Source: Magnetococcales bacterium DCbin4
Lineage (GTDB): Bacteria > Pseudomonadota > Magnetococcia > Magnetococcales > UBA8363
Assembly: GCA_002753735.1 (NCBI GenBank)
Contig: PEAN01000007.1
Coordinates: 1 to 63,882 of the forward strand
Length of the DNA stretch: 63,882 nt
Reading direction: 5' to 3'
The notes below the pieces were generated by a model. It did no database searches. It was not told the DNA's origin and saw only the letters and a program-made list of their open reading frames with translations. Made by a program: the position numbers and the translations under genes. Below are positions 44,655 through 54,689 of this stretch, one piece after another. Each line of letters opens with the position of its first letter. Position 1 is the first letter of the stretch.

Positions 44655-45254
44655 ATGAATTTGGTTCCAATGGTGGTGGAAACCACCAACCGCGGAGAGC
44701 GTGCCTATGACATCTACTCCCGTCTCCTGAAAGAGCGTTTGATCTTTCTGATCGGCAGCATCGATGACAACGTTGCCAACCTGGTGATCGCGCAACTTTT
44801 ATTTTTGGAGTCGGAAAACCCGGAGAAGGATATTCATCTGTATATCAATTCTCCAGGTGGGCATGTCACAGCCGGTCTTGCCATTTACGATACCATGCAA
44901 TTCATCCGTCCCCATGTCAGTACGTTGTGTCTGGGTCAGGCAGCGAGCATGGGGGCGGTGTTGTTGGCCGCCGGCAGTCCGGGAAAGCGGTTGGTTTTGC
45001 CCAATTCACGGGTGATGATTCATCAACCTTTGGGTGGTTATCAGGGGCAGGCGACCGAAATTGAGATTCATGCCAGGGAAATGGCAAAAGTTCGGGAACG
45101 TTTGAACGGCATTCTGGTCAAGCATACTGGCCAACCCATGCGGAGAATCGTCAAGGATACGGAGCGGGATTATTTTTTGAGTGGGCAGGAAGCCTGCGAA
45201 TATGGACTGGCGGACAAGGTGATTGAAAAAAGGGAGGTGCCACCGGATCAATGA
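44655..45254 (+). CDS. clpP: ATP-dependent Clp protease proteolytic subunit
   Basis: The 199-residue serine peptidase has nucleophile Ser near residue 98 ([14 protein letters not shown]) and His near 122 ([14 protein letters not shown]). It carries the usual start [20 protein letters not shown]. Fourteen subunits form the barrel that ClpX feeds. It is 175 bases downstream of tig and 69 upstream of clpX. Confidence 0.97.
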   Translation: MNLVPMVVETTNRGERAYDIYSRLLKERLIFLIGSIDDNVANLVIAQLLFLESENPEKDIHLYINSPGGHVTAGLAIYDTMQFIRPHVSTLCLGQAASMGAVLLAAGSPGKRLVLPNSRVMIHQPLGGYQGQATEIEIHAREMAKVRERLNGILVKHTGQPMRRIVKDTERDYFLSGQEACEYGLADKVIEKREVPPDQ

Positions 45255-45323
45255 TTTGGGTGGTGCCGTGTTCAACGCCCAAGTCTGAAGATAGAAGACG
45301 GTACTTTCAGATCGAGAGAAATC

Positions 45324-46595
45324 ATGGCAAAAAAAAGATCGGAATCAGGAAGCGTTCTTCATTGTTCCTTCTGCGGCAAGACACAGCATGAGGTACGTAA
45401 ACTTATTGCCGGGCCGTCGGTATTCATATGCAACGAATGCGTGGATCTTTGCCAGGATATCATAAAGGAAGAAAAAGGTCCCGGGGCTGAAGGCAAGCAA
45501 AAGGGAGGTATTCCCACACCACAGGAAATCAAGGAAATCCTTGATGATCATGTGATCGGTCAGGATCATGCGAAGAAGGTTCTGTCGGTCGCGGTTTATA
45601 ATCATTACAAACGGTTGGGTCCGGGCAACAGCAGCAGCAATGATGAGGTGGAAATCGCCAAGTCCAACATATTGCTGGTCGGTCCCACGGGTTCGGGCAA
45701 AACCTTGTTGGCCCAGACCCTTGCCCGGATTCTTGATGTCCCCTTTACCATCACCGATGCCACGACCCTGACGGAAGCGGGGTATGTGGGTGAGGATGTG
45801 GAAAACATCATTTTACGTTTGCTCCAGGCGGCGGACAATGATGTCGAGAAAGCGCAGAAGGGGATCGTCTTCATTGATGAAATCGATAAGATTTCCCGCA
45901 AGTCGGACAACCCTTCGATCACCCGGGACGTGTCGGGCGAAGGGGTGCAACAAGCACTGTTGAAGATCATCGAGGGGACGATTGCCAATGTCCCGCCCCA
46001 GGGAGGCCGGAAACATCCGCAACAGGAATACCTCCAGGTTGATACCACCAATATTCTGGTGATTTGCGGTGGTGCATTCAATGGTTTGGGCAAGGTGATT
46101 GAACGTCGTTCCAACAAGCATCATGGGATCGGGTTTGGTGCCGAGGTCAAGTTTACTGCGGGTGATCGGGAGATCAATGATCTATTGCCGCTCCTGGAAC
46201 CCGAGGATTTGATCCAATTTGGTTTGATTCCGGAATTTGTCGGTCGGCTGCCGGTGATTGCCACGTTGACCGATCTGGATGAAGCGGCGTTGATCCGGAT
46301 CCTGGAAGAACCCAAGAGTGCATTGATCAAACAATATCGTAAACTGTTGGAGTTGGAAGGGGTACGACTGACGTTTACCGCAGAAGCGGTGAAGGCGGTT
46401 GCAGCCAAGGCGGTGAAGCTGAAAACAGGGGCCCGTGGCTTGCGGGCGATTTTGGAAACGGTATTGCTGGATGTCATGTACAACATACCTTCGCTGCCCG
46501 ATGTTCGGGAAGTGGTGGTCAATCAGGAAGCAATCGACAACGAAGCCGAGCCTCTGCTGATCTACGAAGAGCGACAGATGGAGGCCCAGGCTTGA
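45324..46595 (+). CDS. clpX: ATP-dependent Clp protease ATPase subunit ClpX
   Basis: The 423-residue protein has an N-terminal Cys4 zinc-binding domain ([11 protein letters not shown] with CNECVDLC), Walker A GPTGSGKT near residue 119, Walker [11 protein letters not shown] and the IGF-like GIGFGAEV loop that docks on ClpP. The N-domain binds adaptors such as SspB, also encoded in this window at 62.4 kb. Confidence 0.97.
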   Translation: MAKKRSESGSVLHCSFCGKTQHEVRKLIAGPSVFICNECVDLCQDIIKEEKGPGAEGKQKGGIPTPQEIKEILDDHVIGQDHAKKVLSVAVYNHYKRLGPGNSSSNDEVEIAKSNILLVGPTGSGKTLLAQTLARILDVPFTITDATTLTEAGYVGEDVENIILRLLQAADNDVEKAQKGIVFIDEIDKISRKSDNPSITRDVSGEGVQQALLKIIEGTIANVPPQGGRKHPQQEYLQVDTTNILVICGGAFNGLGKVIERRSNKHHGIGFGAEVKFTAGDREINDLLPLLEPEDLIQFGLIPEFVGRLPVIATLTDLDEAALIRILEEPKSALIKQYRKLLELEGVRLTFTAEAVKAVAAKAVKLKTGARGLRAILETVLLDVMYNIPSLPDVREVVVNQEAIDNEAEPLLIYEERQMEAQA

Positions 46596-46611
46596 GAAAG
46601 GCCACACCACC

Positions 46612-49053
46612 ATGAGCATGTCACTCGGCGCATCGGGCAACACCGTCAGGATTGCGGTGCTGCCCTTGCGCGATATCGTTGTCTTTCCGCAGATGATCGT
46701 GCCGCTGTTTGTGGGGCGGGAACGGTCGATCCGAGCCTTGGATGCCGTGACCGCCAAGGAGGAGGATCGGCGCATTCTGCTGGTTACCCAGAAAAATCCT
46801 GCAACCGACAATCCTGAAGAAGCGGATATTTACGACATCGGCGTTGAAGGTTCCATCCTTCAGGTATTGAAATTGCCTGACAACACGGTCAAGGTGTTGG
46901 TAGAAGGCAATCGGCGCATGCGCATCAAGCGTTATGTGCAGATGGATCCGTTTTTCCAGGTGGAAGCGGAATATATTCCAACGCAGCAGGGCGACCTGAC
47001 CGAGGCGCGTGCGATCATGCGCACGGTGGTGGCCCAGTTTGAAGCTTATGCCAAGCTGAATAAAAAGCTGGCACCCGAAGTGTTGATGACGTTTCAATCC
47101 CTGGAGGATCCGGAGCGTCTGGCCGACATTGCCGCAACCCACATCAATCTCAAGGTTCCCGACAAGCAGGAACTGTTGGAACTGGATACGGTTTATGACC
47201 GCCTGGAGCGGTTATTGCTGGCGTTGGAACAGGAAATCGATGTCTTGCAGGTTGAAAAGCGGGTGCGGGGCCGGGTCAAACGGCAGATGGAGAAGAGTCA
47301 CCGGGATTATTATCTCAACGAGCAGATGAAGGCGATTCAAAAGGAGTTGGGAGACCGGGATGATGACAAGGATGAGCTGAACGAACTGGCCAATCGCATC
47401 AATGAAGTTGGGATGACCGAAGAGGCCAAGACGAAGGCGGAAGGGGAGCTTAAGAAGCTCAAGCAGATGGCGCCGATGTCGGCAGAAGCCACAGTCGTGC
47501 GCAATTATGTGGATTGGTTGGTGTCGCTCCCCTGGAGCAAGTCAACCGAACTCAAGCATGACCTCAAGGAGGCGGAAGCCATTCTTGAGGAAGATCATTG
47601 GGGATTGGAAAAGGTCAAGGAACGGATTCTGGAACAGTTGGCGGTGCAACAGAAGGTCAAGAAGATCAAGGGTCCGATCTTGTGTCTGGTGGGGCCTCCG
47701 GGTGTCGGCAAGACCTCTCTGGCCAAATCGATTGCCCGCGCTTCGGGGCGGGAATATGTTCGCATGTCGCTGGGTGGCATTCGTGATGAGGCGGAGATTC
47801 GCGGGCATCGTCGAACCTACATCGGCTCGCTTCCTGGCAAGATCATCCAGTCGATGAAAAAGGCGGGTTCCAACAATCCGCTGTTTTTGCTTGATGAAAT
47901 TGACAAGGTCGGTTCCGATTATCGGGGGGATCCTTCTTCGGCATTGCTGGAGGTGTTGGATCCGGAACAGAACAATACCTTCAATGATCATTATCTGGAG
48001 GTTGATTATGATCTGTCACAGGTGATGTTCCTGACGACCGCCAACAGCTTGAACATCCCCCGGCCGTTGCTTGACCGCATGGAAGTCATTCGCCTGGCGG
48101 GTTATACCGAACAGGAAAAATTGCGTATTGCGCTGAAATATCTCATCCCCAAGCAGATGGAAGCCCATGGTCTATCCGAAGGGGAATTCCACCTTTCCGA
48201 GGGGGGAATCCTGGACATCATCCGCTACTACACCCGGGAGGCGGGGGTCAGAAATCTGGAGCGGGAAATTGCCAGCCTGTGCCGCAAGACGGCGCGCATC
48301 CTGTTGACCGAGGAGGGACGCGAAGGATTGAGCATCGGTGCCAAGGGATTGGGCAAATATCTGGGGGTCAAGAAATATCGCTTTGGTTTGGCGGAAGAGA
48401 CCGACTTGATCGGCGTGACCACGGGATTGGCCTGGACCGAGGTGGGTGGCGAGCTGCTTTCCATCGAGGCTTCGATTTTGGATGGCAAGGGCAAGTTGAC
48501 CATCACCGGCAAGTTGGGTGATGTCATGCAGGAATCAGCTCAGGCGGCCATGACCTATGCCCGTTCCCGGTCACGGGATTGGGGCATGAATGCCGAGGAC
48601 TTTTTTCAAAAGCATGATTTTCATATTCATGTCCCTGAAGGGGCGACGCCCAAAGATGGCCCTTCGGCAGGCATTGCCATCACCACCACCATCGCCAGTA
48701 TTCTCACCGGCATTCCGGTGCGCAAGGATGTGGCCATGACAGGCGAAATCACACTGCGGGGTCGGGTTTTGGTGATTGGTGGACTGAAGGAAAAACTGCT
48801 CGCCGCCCATAGGGCGGGGATTCGACATGTGTTGATTCCTCATGAAAACGTTAAGGATTTGAAAGAAATTCCTTTGACGATTCTCAAGGATATCGAGGTC
48901 CATCCCGTCAGTCACATGGATGAAGTGTTGAGAATGGCGTTGATTCGCGAGATTTCCACGGATAAAAAAGAAGCTCAGGAGGAAAAGGTCGCTCCGGCGG
49001 CGGTTCTTCCCGAAGAAATTGCCCGTGTGGAGCCTCCTTCCATCACCCATTGA
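46612..49053 (+). CDS. lon: ATP-dependent protease Lon
   Basis: The 813-residue LonA has an N-terminal substrate domain ([20 protein letters not shown]), Walker [14 protein letters not shown] near residue 360, and a C-terminal peptidase with catalytic Ser in [13 protein letters not shown] near 683 plus the downstream Lys. It begins 16 bases after clpX, indicating one operon. The end has a polar tail rich in Glu and Ala. Confidence 0.97.
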   Translation: MSMSLGASGNTVRIAVLPLRDIVVFPQMIVPLFVGRERSIRALDAVTAKEEDRRILLVTQKNPATDNPEEADIYDIGVEGSILQVLKLPDNTVKVLVEGNRRMRIKRYVQMDPFFQVEAEYIPTQQGDLTEARAIMRTVVAQFEAYAKLNKKLAPEVLMTFQSLEDPERLADIAATHINLKVPDKQELLELDTVYDRLERLLLALEQEIDVLQVEKRVRGRVKRQMEKSHRDYYLNEQMKAIQKELGDRDDDKDELNELANRINEVGMTEEAKTKAEGELKKLKQMAPMSAEATVVRNYVDWLVSLPWSKSTELKHDLKEAEAILEEDHWGLEKVKERILEQLAVQQKVKKIKGPILCLVGPPGVGKTSLAKSIARASGREYVRMSLGGIRDEAEIRGHRRTYIGSLPGKIIQSMKKAGSNNPLFLLDEIDKVGSDYRGDPSSALLEVLDPEQNNTFNDHYLEVDYDLSQVMFLTTANSLNIPRPLLDRMEVIRLAGYTEQEKLRIALKYLIPKQMEAHGLSEGEFHLSEGGILDIIRYYTREAGVRNLEREIASLCRKTARILLTEEGREGLSIGAKGLGKYLGVKKYRFGLAEETDLIGVTTGLAWTEVGGELLSIEASILDGKGKLTITGKLGDVMQESAQAAMTYARSRSRDWGMNAEDFFQKHDFHIHVPEGATPKDGPSAGIAITTTIASILTGIPVRKDVAMTGEITLRGRVLVIGGLKEKLLAAHRAGIRHVLIPHENVKDLKEIPLTILKDIEVHPVSHMDEVLRMALIREISTDKKEAQEEKVAPAAVLPEEIARVEPPSITH

Positions 49054-49062
49054 AAAAGAAAC

Positions 49063-49090
49063 TTGACACTGCGCGCGCTTGCGTCATATA
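49063..49090 (+). promoter_or_regulatory. Sigma-70-type promoter of hup
   Basis: TTGACA at 49063-49068 is followed after 16 bases by CATATA at 49085-49090. It lies between lon and the TTG start of the HU gene, giving HU its own promoter. The 5' leader would be over 100 bases. Confidence 0.6.
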
Positions 49091-49204
49091 CCAAGCGATG
49101 TACAGGGTTTGCGTGGGCTTTTCCGGTATTTGCACATTCGGATCAAACCAAGGGCTTCGTCTGGGGGCCATATAATCAAGACCAAACATGGGGAGGGTAG
49201 TCCT

Positions 49205-49477
49205 TTGAACAAAACCGAACTCGTTGATGCCGTAGCATCCAAGACAGGTCTGACCAAGGTTCAATCGGCGGAAGCCATCGATGCTGTTCTGGTCGCGATT
49301 GAGGGGGCTTTGAAAAAAGGGGATCAAGTCAGTCTGGTTGGATTTGGAACATTTAGTGTTTCGGAGCGGGCGGCGCGTACGGGACGCAATCCACGGACCG
49401 GTGCTGAAATTCAAATTCCCGCTGCCAAACAGCCAAAGTTTCGTCCAGGGAAGGGATTGAAGGACGCTGTTGCTTGA
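49205..49477 (+). CDS. hup: DNA-binding protein HU
   Basis: The 90-residue protein starts at TTG 49205 behind GGGAGGG; the frame is open further upstream, but HU homology begins exactly at MNKTELVDAVASKTGLTKVQ. Typical HU marks are VGFGTFSVSERAARTGRNP and the DNA-contacting PKFRPGKGLKDAV end. It is a nucleoid protein of the cytosol, placed after lon as in many proteobacteria. Confidence 0.95.
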   Translation: MNKTELVDAVASKTGLTKVQSAEAIDAVLVAIEGALKKGDQVSLVGFGTFSVSERAARTGRNPRTGAEIQIPAAKQPKFRPGKGLKDAVA

Positions 49478-49505
49478 TTGGATATTCATGTTGGCAACAG
49501 AGTCG

Positions 49506-49581
49506 GGGCGGGTAGCTCAGCTGGGAGAGCATCGGCCTTACAAGCCGGGGGTCACAGGTTCAAGCCCTGTTCCGCCTACCA
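49506..49581 (+). tRNA. tRNA-Val (TAC)
   Basis: A 76-base cloverleaf with acceptor GGGCGGG/TCCGCCT, D arm TAGCTCAG, anticodon loop CTTACAA giving TAC, T-loop GTTCAAGC and encoded CCA. Confidence 0.95.
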
Positions 49582-49678
49582 TTCCATAAACTTTATCAAC
49601 AACGGTGTATGAAAATCGAACGATTGAGGGTTTTGGCCTTGCAGAACCTTGGGTTCGCGGTTATATTCTCCAATCAAC

Positions 49679-49755
49679 GGGGGCGTAGTTCAGCTGGTTA
49701 GAATGCCGGCCTGTCACGCCGGAGGTCGCGGGTTCAAGTCCCGTCGCTCCCGCCA
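49679..49755 (+). tRNA. tRNA-Asp (GTC)
   Basis: A 77-base cloverleaf with acceptor GGGGGCG/CGCTCCC, anticodon loop CTGTCAC giving GTC, T-loop GTTCAAGTC, G discriminator and encoded CCA. Confidence 0.96.
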
Positions 49756-49781
49756 TTAAATCATATCGTGTTATTGGAAAG

Positions 49782-49816
49782 CGGGCGGGCTGATCATGGG
49801 CGTGCCCGTTTTTTTT
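49782..49816 (+). terminator. Intrinsic terminator after the tRNA pair
   Basis: CGGGC (49782-49786) pairs with GCCCG (49804-49808), followed by eight T residues. It ends the hup/tRNA transcript just before dcd. Confidence 0.7.
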
Positions 49817-49838
49817 GAGGATTCATAAAAGGTTGTCT

Positions 49839-50417
49839 GTGCGTTTATCCGACCAGGACATTCTTGCGGCCATGAATCAAGGTCGGATTGTCATCGATCC
49901 GATCCCTTCCGACGATTGCTTTGGATCGTTTTCGGTTGACGTTCGTTTGAGCAACGTGTTCCAGACCTTCCGCCATGTCAAAATGCCCTACCTTGATCTT
50001 TCTGATCAGGAAAGCCTTTATTCGGTGTCAGAAGCATGCATGGAACCGTTGGTCATTGGTGCGAATGAACAATTTTTTCTGCACCCCGGTGAATTCGCCC
50101 TGGGGATGACTCAGGAACGGATCGGGATCGCCGATGATCTGGTTGGTTGGCTGGATGGACGCAGCAGTCTGGCCCGGGTCGGGTTGATGGTACACATTAC
50201 GGCCCATTCCATTGATCCGGGTTGGGACGGACATATTACATTTGAATTTTTCAATGCAGGGCGCCTTCCTTTGGCGCTCAACCCGGGTTTACGTATTGGG
50301 GCGATCTCCTTTGAGACGCTCTCTTCCAGGACGACGCGTCCGTATGGGAGCAAGAAGGGGGCAAAATATTTCCGTCAGGATGCACCCCTTTCCAGTCGGA
50401 TCCACCAGGAAAGGTGA
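49839..50417 (+). CDS. dcd: dCTP deaminase
   Basis: From GTG 49839 (MRLSDQDILAAMNQGRIVID) the protein has 192 residues. Motifs GSFSVDVRLSN, GRSSLARVGLMVHITAHSID and GWDGHITFEFFN carry the substrate and catalytic residues of the dCTP deaminase/dUTPase fold. It makes dUTP from dCTP for thymidylate synthesis. An earlier in-frame start at 49815 falls in the terminator and is unlikely. Confidence 0.93.
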   Translation: MRLSDQDILAAMNQGRIVIDPIPSDDCFGSFSVDVRLSNVFQTFRHVKMPYLDLSDQESLYSVSEACMEPLVIGANEQFFLHPGEFALGMTQERIGIADDLVGWLDGRSSLARVGLMVHITAHSIDPGWDGHITFEFFNAGRLPLALNPGLRIGAISFETLSSRTTRPYGSKKGAKYFRQDAPLSSRIHQER

Positions 50418-50424
50418 TTGCCCT

Positions 50425-50466
50425 CAGAGTTTTGATGTTGGTCAACCCATGAAGATCAAAACTCTG
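50425..50466. terminator. Bidirectional hairpin between dcd and the NeuB-like gene
   Basis: A perfect 12-bp stem, CAGAGTTTTGAT/ATCAAAACTCTG with an 18-base loop, lies between convergent genes. A T run occurs 13 bases further on the plus strand. Confidence 0.6.
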
Positions 50467-50499
50467 GAGCGACACCAAAGATTTTTTTGACCCAATGAT

Positions 50500-51186
50500 T
50501 CAGGCACCGACACCCAAATATCGTGCAATCCCACGTCCAAGGGTCACCATCCGCGCAAACTCCTCGGGTGTGGCACTCAGGGCATGATCGCGAATATGGG
50601 TGTCTGACTTGTCCAGGGTAAAATGTTTTTCAATCACCCTGGCCCCCCGGCTGATCGCCAATAGCGGGCATTCGATTCCCAACGTATGGTCGGAATAGCC
50701 AATGAAAGGCGAGGTTGTAAAATCCTTGGGCATTCCTTTCACGTCCCACGGAGCGGTGGGATATTTTGAAACACACCAAAGATAATGCAAATTATGGGTG
50801 GGCGGAAACGGCAGCCCCTCCTGATTCCAAAAGCCCAGAGAAACAAACGTTTCCTTGCCGGTTGCCAGGATTTGCCGTACCAGATCGGGGTAATCTATGA
50901 CCGTGCGTGAAGCAACCTTGTAACGTGGCAGATCAAACGGTTGAAGCATGGTGAACGCTTCGGGAACAATCACCGAAAACATCAAATCAATTTCGATGAA
51001 ATCGGCCCATCGTTTAAGTTCGGTAATGATCTCGGGAGTAATCTGGTTGATTTCTCCCGGCCCCCACCGCCAGCCCAATTGAAACTTGACAATATCGGCA
51101 CCGACCTCCTTGGCCTGGCGGATCAGTTCGTAGGCGACGGCAAAATTACCATTATGATTCATCCCCGCTTCGGCAATGAACAACAT
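50500..51186 (-). CDS. NeuB-family sialic/nonulosonic acid synthase-like protein (short)
   Basis: 228 residues start at ATG 51186, with GGAG nine bases before. The TIM-barrel part of NeuB is clear: FIAEAGMNHNGNFAVAYELI, VGADIVKFQLG, YKVASRTVIDYPDLV, WCVSKYPTAPWDV, IGYSDHTLGIECPLLAI and VIEKHFTLDKS. The usual C-terminal SAF/antifreeze domain of the roughly 340-residue family is absent. It would condense PEP with a sugar or a related aldehyde. It is 24 bases downstream of a GT2 gene. Confidence 0.82.
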   Translation of the reverse strand: MLFIAEAGMNHNGNFAVAYELIRQAKEVGADIVKFQLGWRWGPGEINQITPEIITELKRWADFIEIDLMFSVIVPEAFTMLQPFDLPRYKVASRTVIDYPDLVRQILATGKETFVSLGFWNQEGLPFPPTHNLHYLWCVSKYPTAPWDVKGMPKDFTTSPFIGYSDHTLGIECPLLAISRGARVIEKHFTLDKSDTHIRDHALSATPEEFARMVTLGRGIARYLGVGA

Positions 51187-51210
51187 GCGCTGTACTCCAA
51201 TCCTTGGGGG

Positions 51211-51879
51211 TTACGATTTCTGTAATTGATCATCGAAATGTCGTACCGTTTCTTCGTTCTTGGTGCGATTGGAGTCATGCATCCGATAGCGGTAGAACGG
51301 AAATTCAAGACGAGCGATTCGATATTTGAGTTCAAAACGTTTGCGCAACTCATGCCCTTCACGCATTTTGAAGGATTCATTATACAACCCGATGTCAAAC
51401 AGGCATTCTTTACGAAACATGATGCCGCAGGCAATTTTTTCCTCAAAACAATTGAATCGACCGATCACCTGTTCTTGCCTGTTGACTTTCAGGAAGTCGC
51501 AGGCAACGGCTTGATAATCCCGATTCATATCGAGAAACAATTTCATGATATACAAAAAGTTGCGTTGCACATAGTCATCGGCGTCCACCCGGACAATATA
51601 ACGACCCAGGGCATGCTGAATGGCATGGTTGAGTGAATTGGGCAAGCCCTGGTTTTTCTCATGAATGATCGCGCGCAAATTACGCAAGATGCTCAGGTTG
51701 GCAATGATGTCACGCGTATGATCGGTACTGCCATCATCGATGACTAAAATTTCAAATGCTTCGGGTTCCAAGCCGTTTTGATGGCTGATGCTGCGGATAC
51801 AGCGTTCCAGCCATTGGCCCTGATTGTAACAGGAGACGATGACAGAAATATCCGGAAGATAATCACGTTTTTCCATCAT
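51211..51879 (-). CDS. Family 2 glycosyltransferase
   Basis: About 222 residues from ATG 51879; a TTG at 51909 adds ten residues. The GT-A fold is shown by [36 protein letters not shown] and the metal-binding RVDADDYV. It is expected to transfer a nucleotide-sugar residue during cell-surface glycan synthesis. It is co-transcribed with the NeuB-like gene downstream. Confidence 0.9.
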   Translation of the reverse strand: MMEKRDYLPDISVIVSCYNQGQWLERCIRSISHQNGLEPEAFEILVIDDGSTDHTRDIIANLSILRNLRAIIHEKNQGLPNSLNHAIQHALGRYIVRVDADDYVQRNFLYIMKLFLDMNRDYQAVACDFLKVNRQEQVIGRFNCFEEKIACGIMFRKECLFDIGLYNESFKMREGHELRKRFELKYRIARLEFPFYRYRMHDSNRTKNEETVRHFDDQLQKS

Positions 51880-52337
51880 GACGGGCGGTGTTCCGGGTTC
51901 AAGGGTCAAGGGAGGGGTCTCTCAGTAAAGAACCGTCTCTATCCGCGATCCAAACATGTTAAAGATATACTTGGTTCATGGGGCCTTCAAGGGGGATTTC
52001 CTACCCATGGTTTCAAAGGTTGGGAAGTGTCCAAAGGGATGGGGGGGAACTGCGGGCGTTACGGACCCCGTTGATGTTCCGACAAACCCCCGTTTGAATG
52101 GACCGTTCGTACATTGATCCGTTGTTTACGGGTTCAAGGGCAGTTGCCTTGATCTTGAAACATCTACTGATGATTTTCAATATGATTTCGCTGTTGACTT
52201 TTTGTTCTCAAGGGGCATCATGTTCTACAGATACGTCTGTTTCCGGAGTGATCCAACGGCAATGAGGGAGGATACGGGGAATTTCACGCCTGGCCGATCC
52301 ATATCAACAGGAAGACATCGACAGAAGGAGGAGCATC
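51880..52337. other. Divergent intergenic region upstream of the aldehyde dehydrogenase
   Basis: About 460 bases. A possible -35 TTGACT occurs at 52194-52199 without a convincing -10. No gene, repeat or strong hairpin is seen. Confidence 0.35.
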
Positions 52338-53855
52338 GTGCTTTCCAGCGCCATCGACAAGGTCAAGACCATCGGTTTCAAGACGCGTTACGACAACTAT
52401 ATTGGGGGGAAATGGGTTCCGCCGGTCAAGGGACGCTATTTTGAGAATATTTCTCCCATCAACGGGGAACCGCTGTGTGAAGTGGCCCGATCAACAGCGG
52501 AGGATATTGAAAAAGCCCTGGATGCCGCTCATGGTGCGGCAGATGCCTGGGGACGAATGCCAGCCGCCGGGCGGGCCGCCATCCTGTTGAAGATCGCTGA
52601 TCGGATGGAGGCCAATCTGGAGGCCCTGGCCCATGCCGAAACTCTTGATAATGGAAAACCCATCCGCGAAACCTTGGCGGCGGACATGCCGTTGGCCATC
52701 GATCATTTTCGATATTTCGCCGGATGCGTGCGTGCCCAGGAAGGGAGCATCTGTGAACTCGACCCCACGACGGTTGCCTATCATTTTCATGAACCCCTGG
52801 GGGTTGTCGGACAGATCATTCCATGGAACTTCCCTGTTTTGATGGCTGCTTGGAAACTGGCTCCGGCCCTGGCGGCCGGCAACTGTGTGGTGCTCAAACC
52901 GGCTGAACAAACACCCATGGGGATCATGGTCCTGATGGATCTGGTGGGCGATCTGCTGCCTCCCGGCGTTTTGAACGTGGTCAACGGTTTCGGTACCGAG
53001 GCGGGCAAGCCTTTGGCGTCCAGCGCCCGCATTGCCAAGATCGCCTTCACCGGAGAGACCACCACCGGTCGGTTGATCATGCAGTATGCCTCGGAAAACA
53101 TCATTCCCGTGACTTTGGAATTGGGTGGCAAGTCACCCAACATTTTTTTCGCCGATGTCATGGCTGAGAACGATGCGTTTTTGGACAAGGCTTTGGAAGG
53201 TTTTGCCATGTTTGCCCTCAACCAGGGTGAGGTCTGCACCTGTCCTTCCCGCGCCCTGGTCCAGGATTCAATCTATGACGCCTTCATGGAGAAGGCCATC
53301 GAACGGGTTCGGAAGGTCAAGCAGGGCAACCCATTGGTTTCCGATACCATGATCGGCGCCCAGGCTTCCTCCGACCAGTTGGAGAAGATCCTGTCCTACA
53401 TCGATACCGGCAAGCAGGAAGGTGCCCAGTTGCTTCTTGGTGGCAAGCGGGCCAGGTTGGGTGGCGGCCTTGATAAAGGGTATTATGTGGAGCCCACGGT
53501 CTTTGCCGGCAACAACAAGATGCGCATTTTCCAAGAGGAAATTTTTGGGCCGGTGCTGTCGGTGACCCGATTCTCCACGGAGGAGGAGGCGCTCGCCATC
53601 GCAAATGACACACTGTACGGCCTGGGGGCCGGCGTATGGAGCCGTGACGGCAATCGTGCCTACCGCATGGGCCGGGGGATCAAGGCAGGCCGGGTCTGGA
53701 CCAATTGCTACCATCTCTATCCGGCCCATGCCGCGTTCGGTGGCTACAAACAGTCGGGCATCGGTCGCGAAACCCACAAGATGATGCTCGACCATTATCA
53801 GCAGACCAAAAACCTGTTGGTCAGTTATAGCCCCAACGCCCTTGGTTTCTTTTAA
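52338..53855 (+). CDS. NAD-dependent aldehyde dehydrogenase
   Basis: The 505-residue protein starts at GTG 52338 behind GGAGGAG. Family signatures: [20 protein letters not shown], general base Glu in [10 protein letters not shown], nucleophile Cys in [11 protein letters not shown] and EIFGPVLSV. It resembles the ExaC/AldB acetaldehyde dehydrogenase group. It oxidises aldehydes to acids with NAD(P)+. The DUF779 gene follows, a frequent partner. Confidence 0.93.
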   Translation: MLSSAIDKVKTIGFKTRYDNYIGGKWVPPVKGRYFENISPINGEPLCEVARSTAEDIEKALDAAHGAADAWGRMPAAGRAAILLKIADRMEANLEALAHAETLDNGKPIRETLAADMPLAIDHFRYFAGCVRAQEGSICELDPTTVAYHFHEPLGVVGQIIPWNFPVLMAAWKLAPALAAGNCVVLKPAEQTPMGIMVLMDLVGDLLPPGVLNVVNGFGTEAGKPLASSARIAKIAFTGETTTGRLIMQYASENIIPVTLELGGKSPNIFFADVMAENDAFLDKALEGFAMFALNQGEVCTCPSRALVQDSIYDAFMEKAIERVRKVKQGNPLVSDTMIGAQASSDQLEKILSYIDTGKQEGAQLLLGGKRARLGGGLDKGYYVEPTVFAGNNKMRIFQEEIFGPVLSVTRFSTEEEALAIANDTLYGLGAGVWSRDGNRAYRMGRGIKAGRVWTNCYHLYPAHAAFGGYKQSGIGRETHKMMLDHYQQTKNLLVSYSPNALGFF

Positions 53856-53927
53856 ACAAAGCAGAAGGCGGAACCACTTCGCCCTCCGATCATCTGTGGT
53901 CGGGGGGCGGGGATCCGACGATGTTTC

Positions 53928-54305
53928 ATGGATACGCGACGCGTTGTTCTCACCTCTGCGGCCGAGAAGTTGATCGACACGCTGAAGGAGGTTCACGGCC
54001 CATTGATGTTTCACCAATCGGGCGGCTGTTGTGATGGCAGTGCTCCCATGTGCTATGTGGCGGGCGAGTTCAAGGTTGGCGGTCGGGATCTGCTTTTGGG
54101 AGAAATCGCCGGCTGCCCTTTTTACATGGGTGCTGCCCAGTTTGATTATTTCAAATTTTCCCAATTGATCATCGATGCCGTTCCGGGGCGTGGCGGTGGC
54201 TTCTCCTTGGAAGCCCCCGAGGGGATGCGTTTTTTAACCCGGTCCCGCCTTTTTACCGAAGAGGAATTGGCTGGGTTGGTGGATCCCCGACCGGTGGTTT
54301 CTTGA
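53928..54305 (+). CDS. DUF779 family protein
   Basis: The 125-residue protein has a conserved Cys cluster in HQSGGCCDGSAPMC and a later GCPFYM, suggestive of metal or redox chemistry. DUF779 genes are habitually linked to aldehyde dehydrogenases like the one 72 bases upstream. Biochemical role unknown. Repeat copy C begins right after the stop. Confidence 0.85.
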   Translation: MDTRRVVLTSAAEKLIDTLKEVHGPLMFHQSGGCCDGSAPMCYVAGEFKVGGRDLLLGEIAGCPFYMGAAQFDYFKFSQLIIDAVPGRGGGFSLEAPEGMRFLTRSRLFTEEELAGLVDPRPVVS

Positions 54306-54339
54306 AATTTGATGGCTCGGCTGTGCCGTCATAATAATT

Positions 54340-54655
54340 ATTGAAAAAAAAAAGGGGTCTGGGGGATTGCCCCCAGGGTGTTGGTTTTGATTTTGATTTT
54401 GATTTTGGTTTTACAGCCCCCACAGGGGGTGTGGGGGACGAATGCCCCAAGGTTTTGTTTTTTCTTTTCCCGAAGGGATTTATCCTGAAACCAAAACCAG
54501 AATCAAAACCAAAATCAAAACCAAAACCAGAATCAAAACCAAAACCTGGAGGACTTCGTCCCCCACACCCCCTGTGGGGGCTGTAAAACCAAAATCAAAA
54601 TCAACACCCTGGGGGCAATCCCCCAGACCCCTTTTTTCTTTCAATAATTCTATTG
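54340..54655. repeat. Dispersed repeat, copy C: two facing copies forming a large inverted repeat
   Basis: The left half runs from an A-rich run and hairpin with CTGGGGGATTGCCCCCAG through TTTTGATT-type hexamers to a GC-rich stretch ACAGCCCCCACAGGGGGTGT and GGGGGACGAA. The centre holds further AAAACC/AGAATC/AAAATC hexamers. The right half is the same in reverse, ending in CTGGGGGCAATCCCCCAG and a T run. Each outer hairpin with its T run terminates outward, so the element can end both the DUF779 transcript and the opposing NeuA-like transcript. Frames through it encode low-complexity FDFDF or KPKSKP peptides and are not real genes. Confidence 0.85.
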
Positions 54656-54689
54656 AATGTCAATAGTCCCTGGAAAATGGAATGAGTCG

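Noticed and set aside
54341-54666. Open frames encoding FDFDF or KPKSKPKPESKP low-complexity peptides
   Set aside because: They are translations of the hexamer repeat array in copy C and lack a start context or conserved domain.
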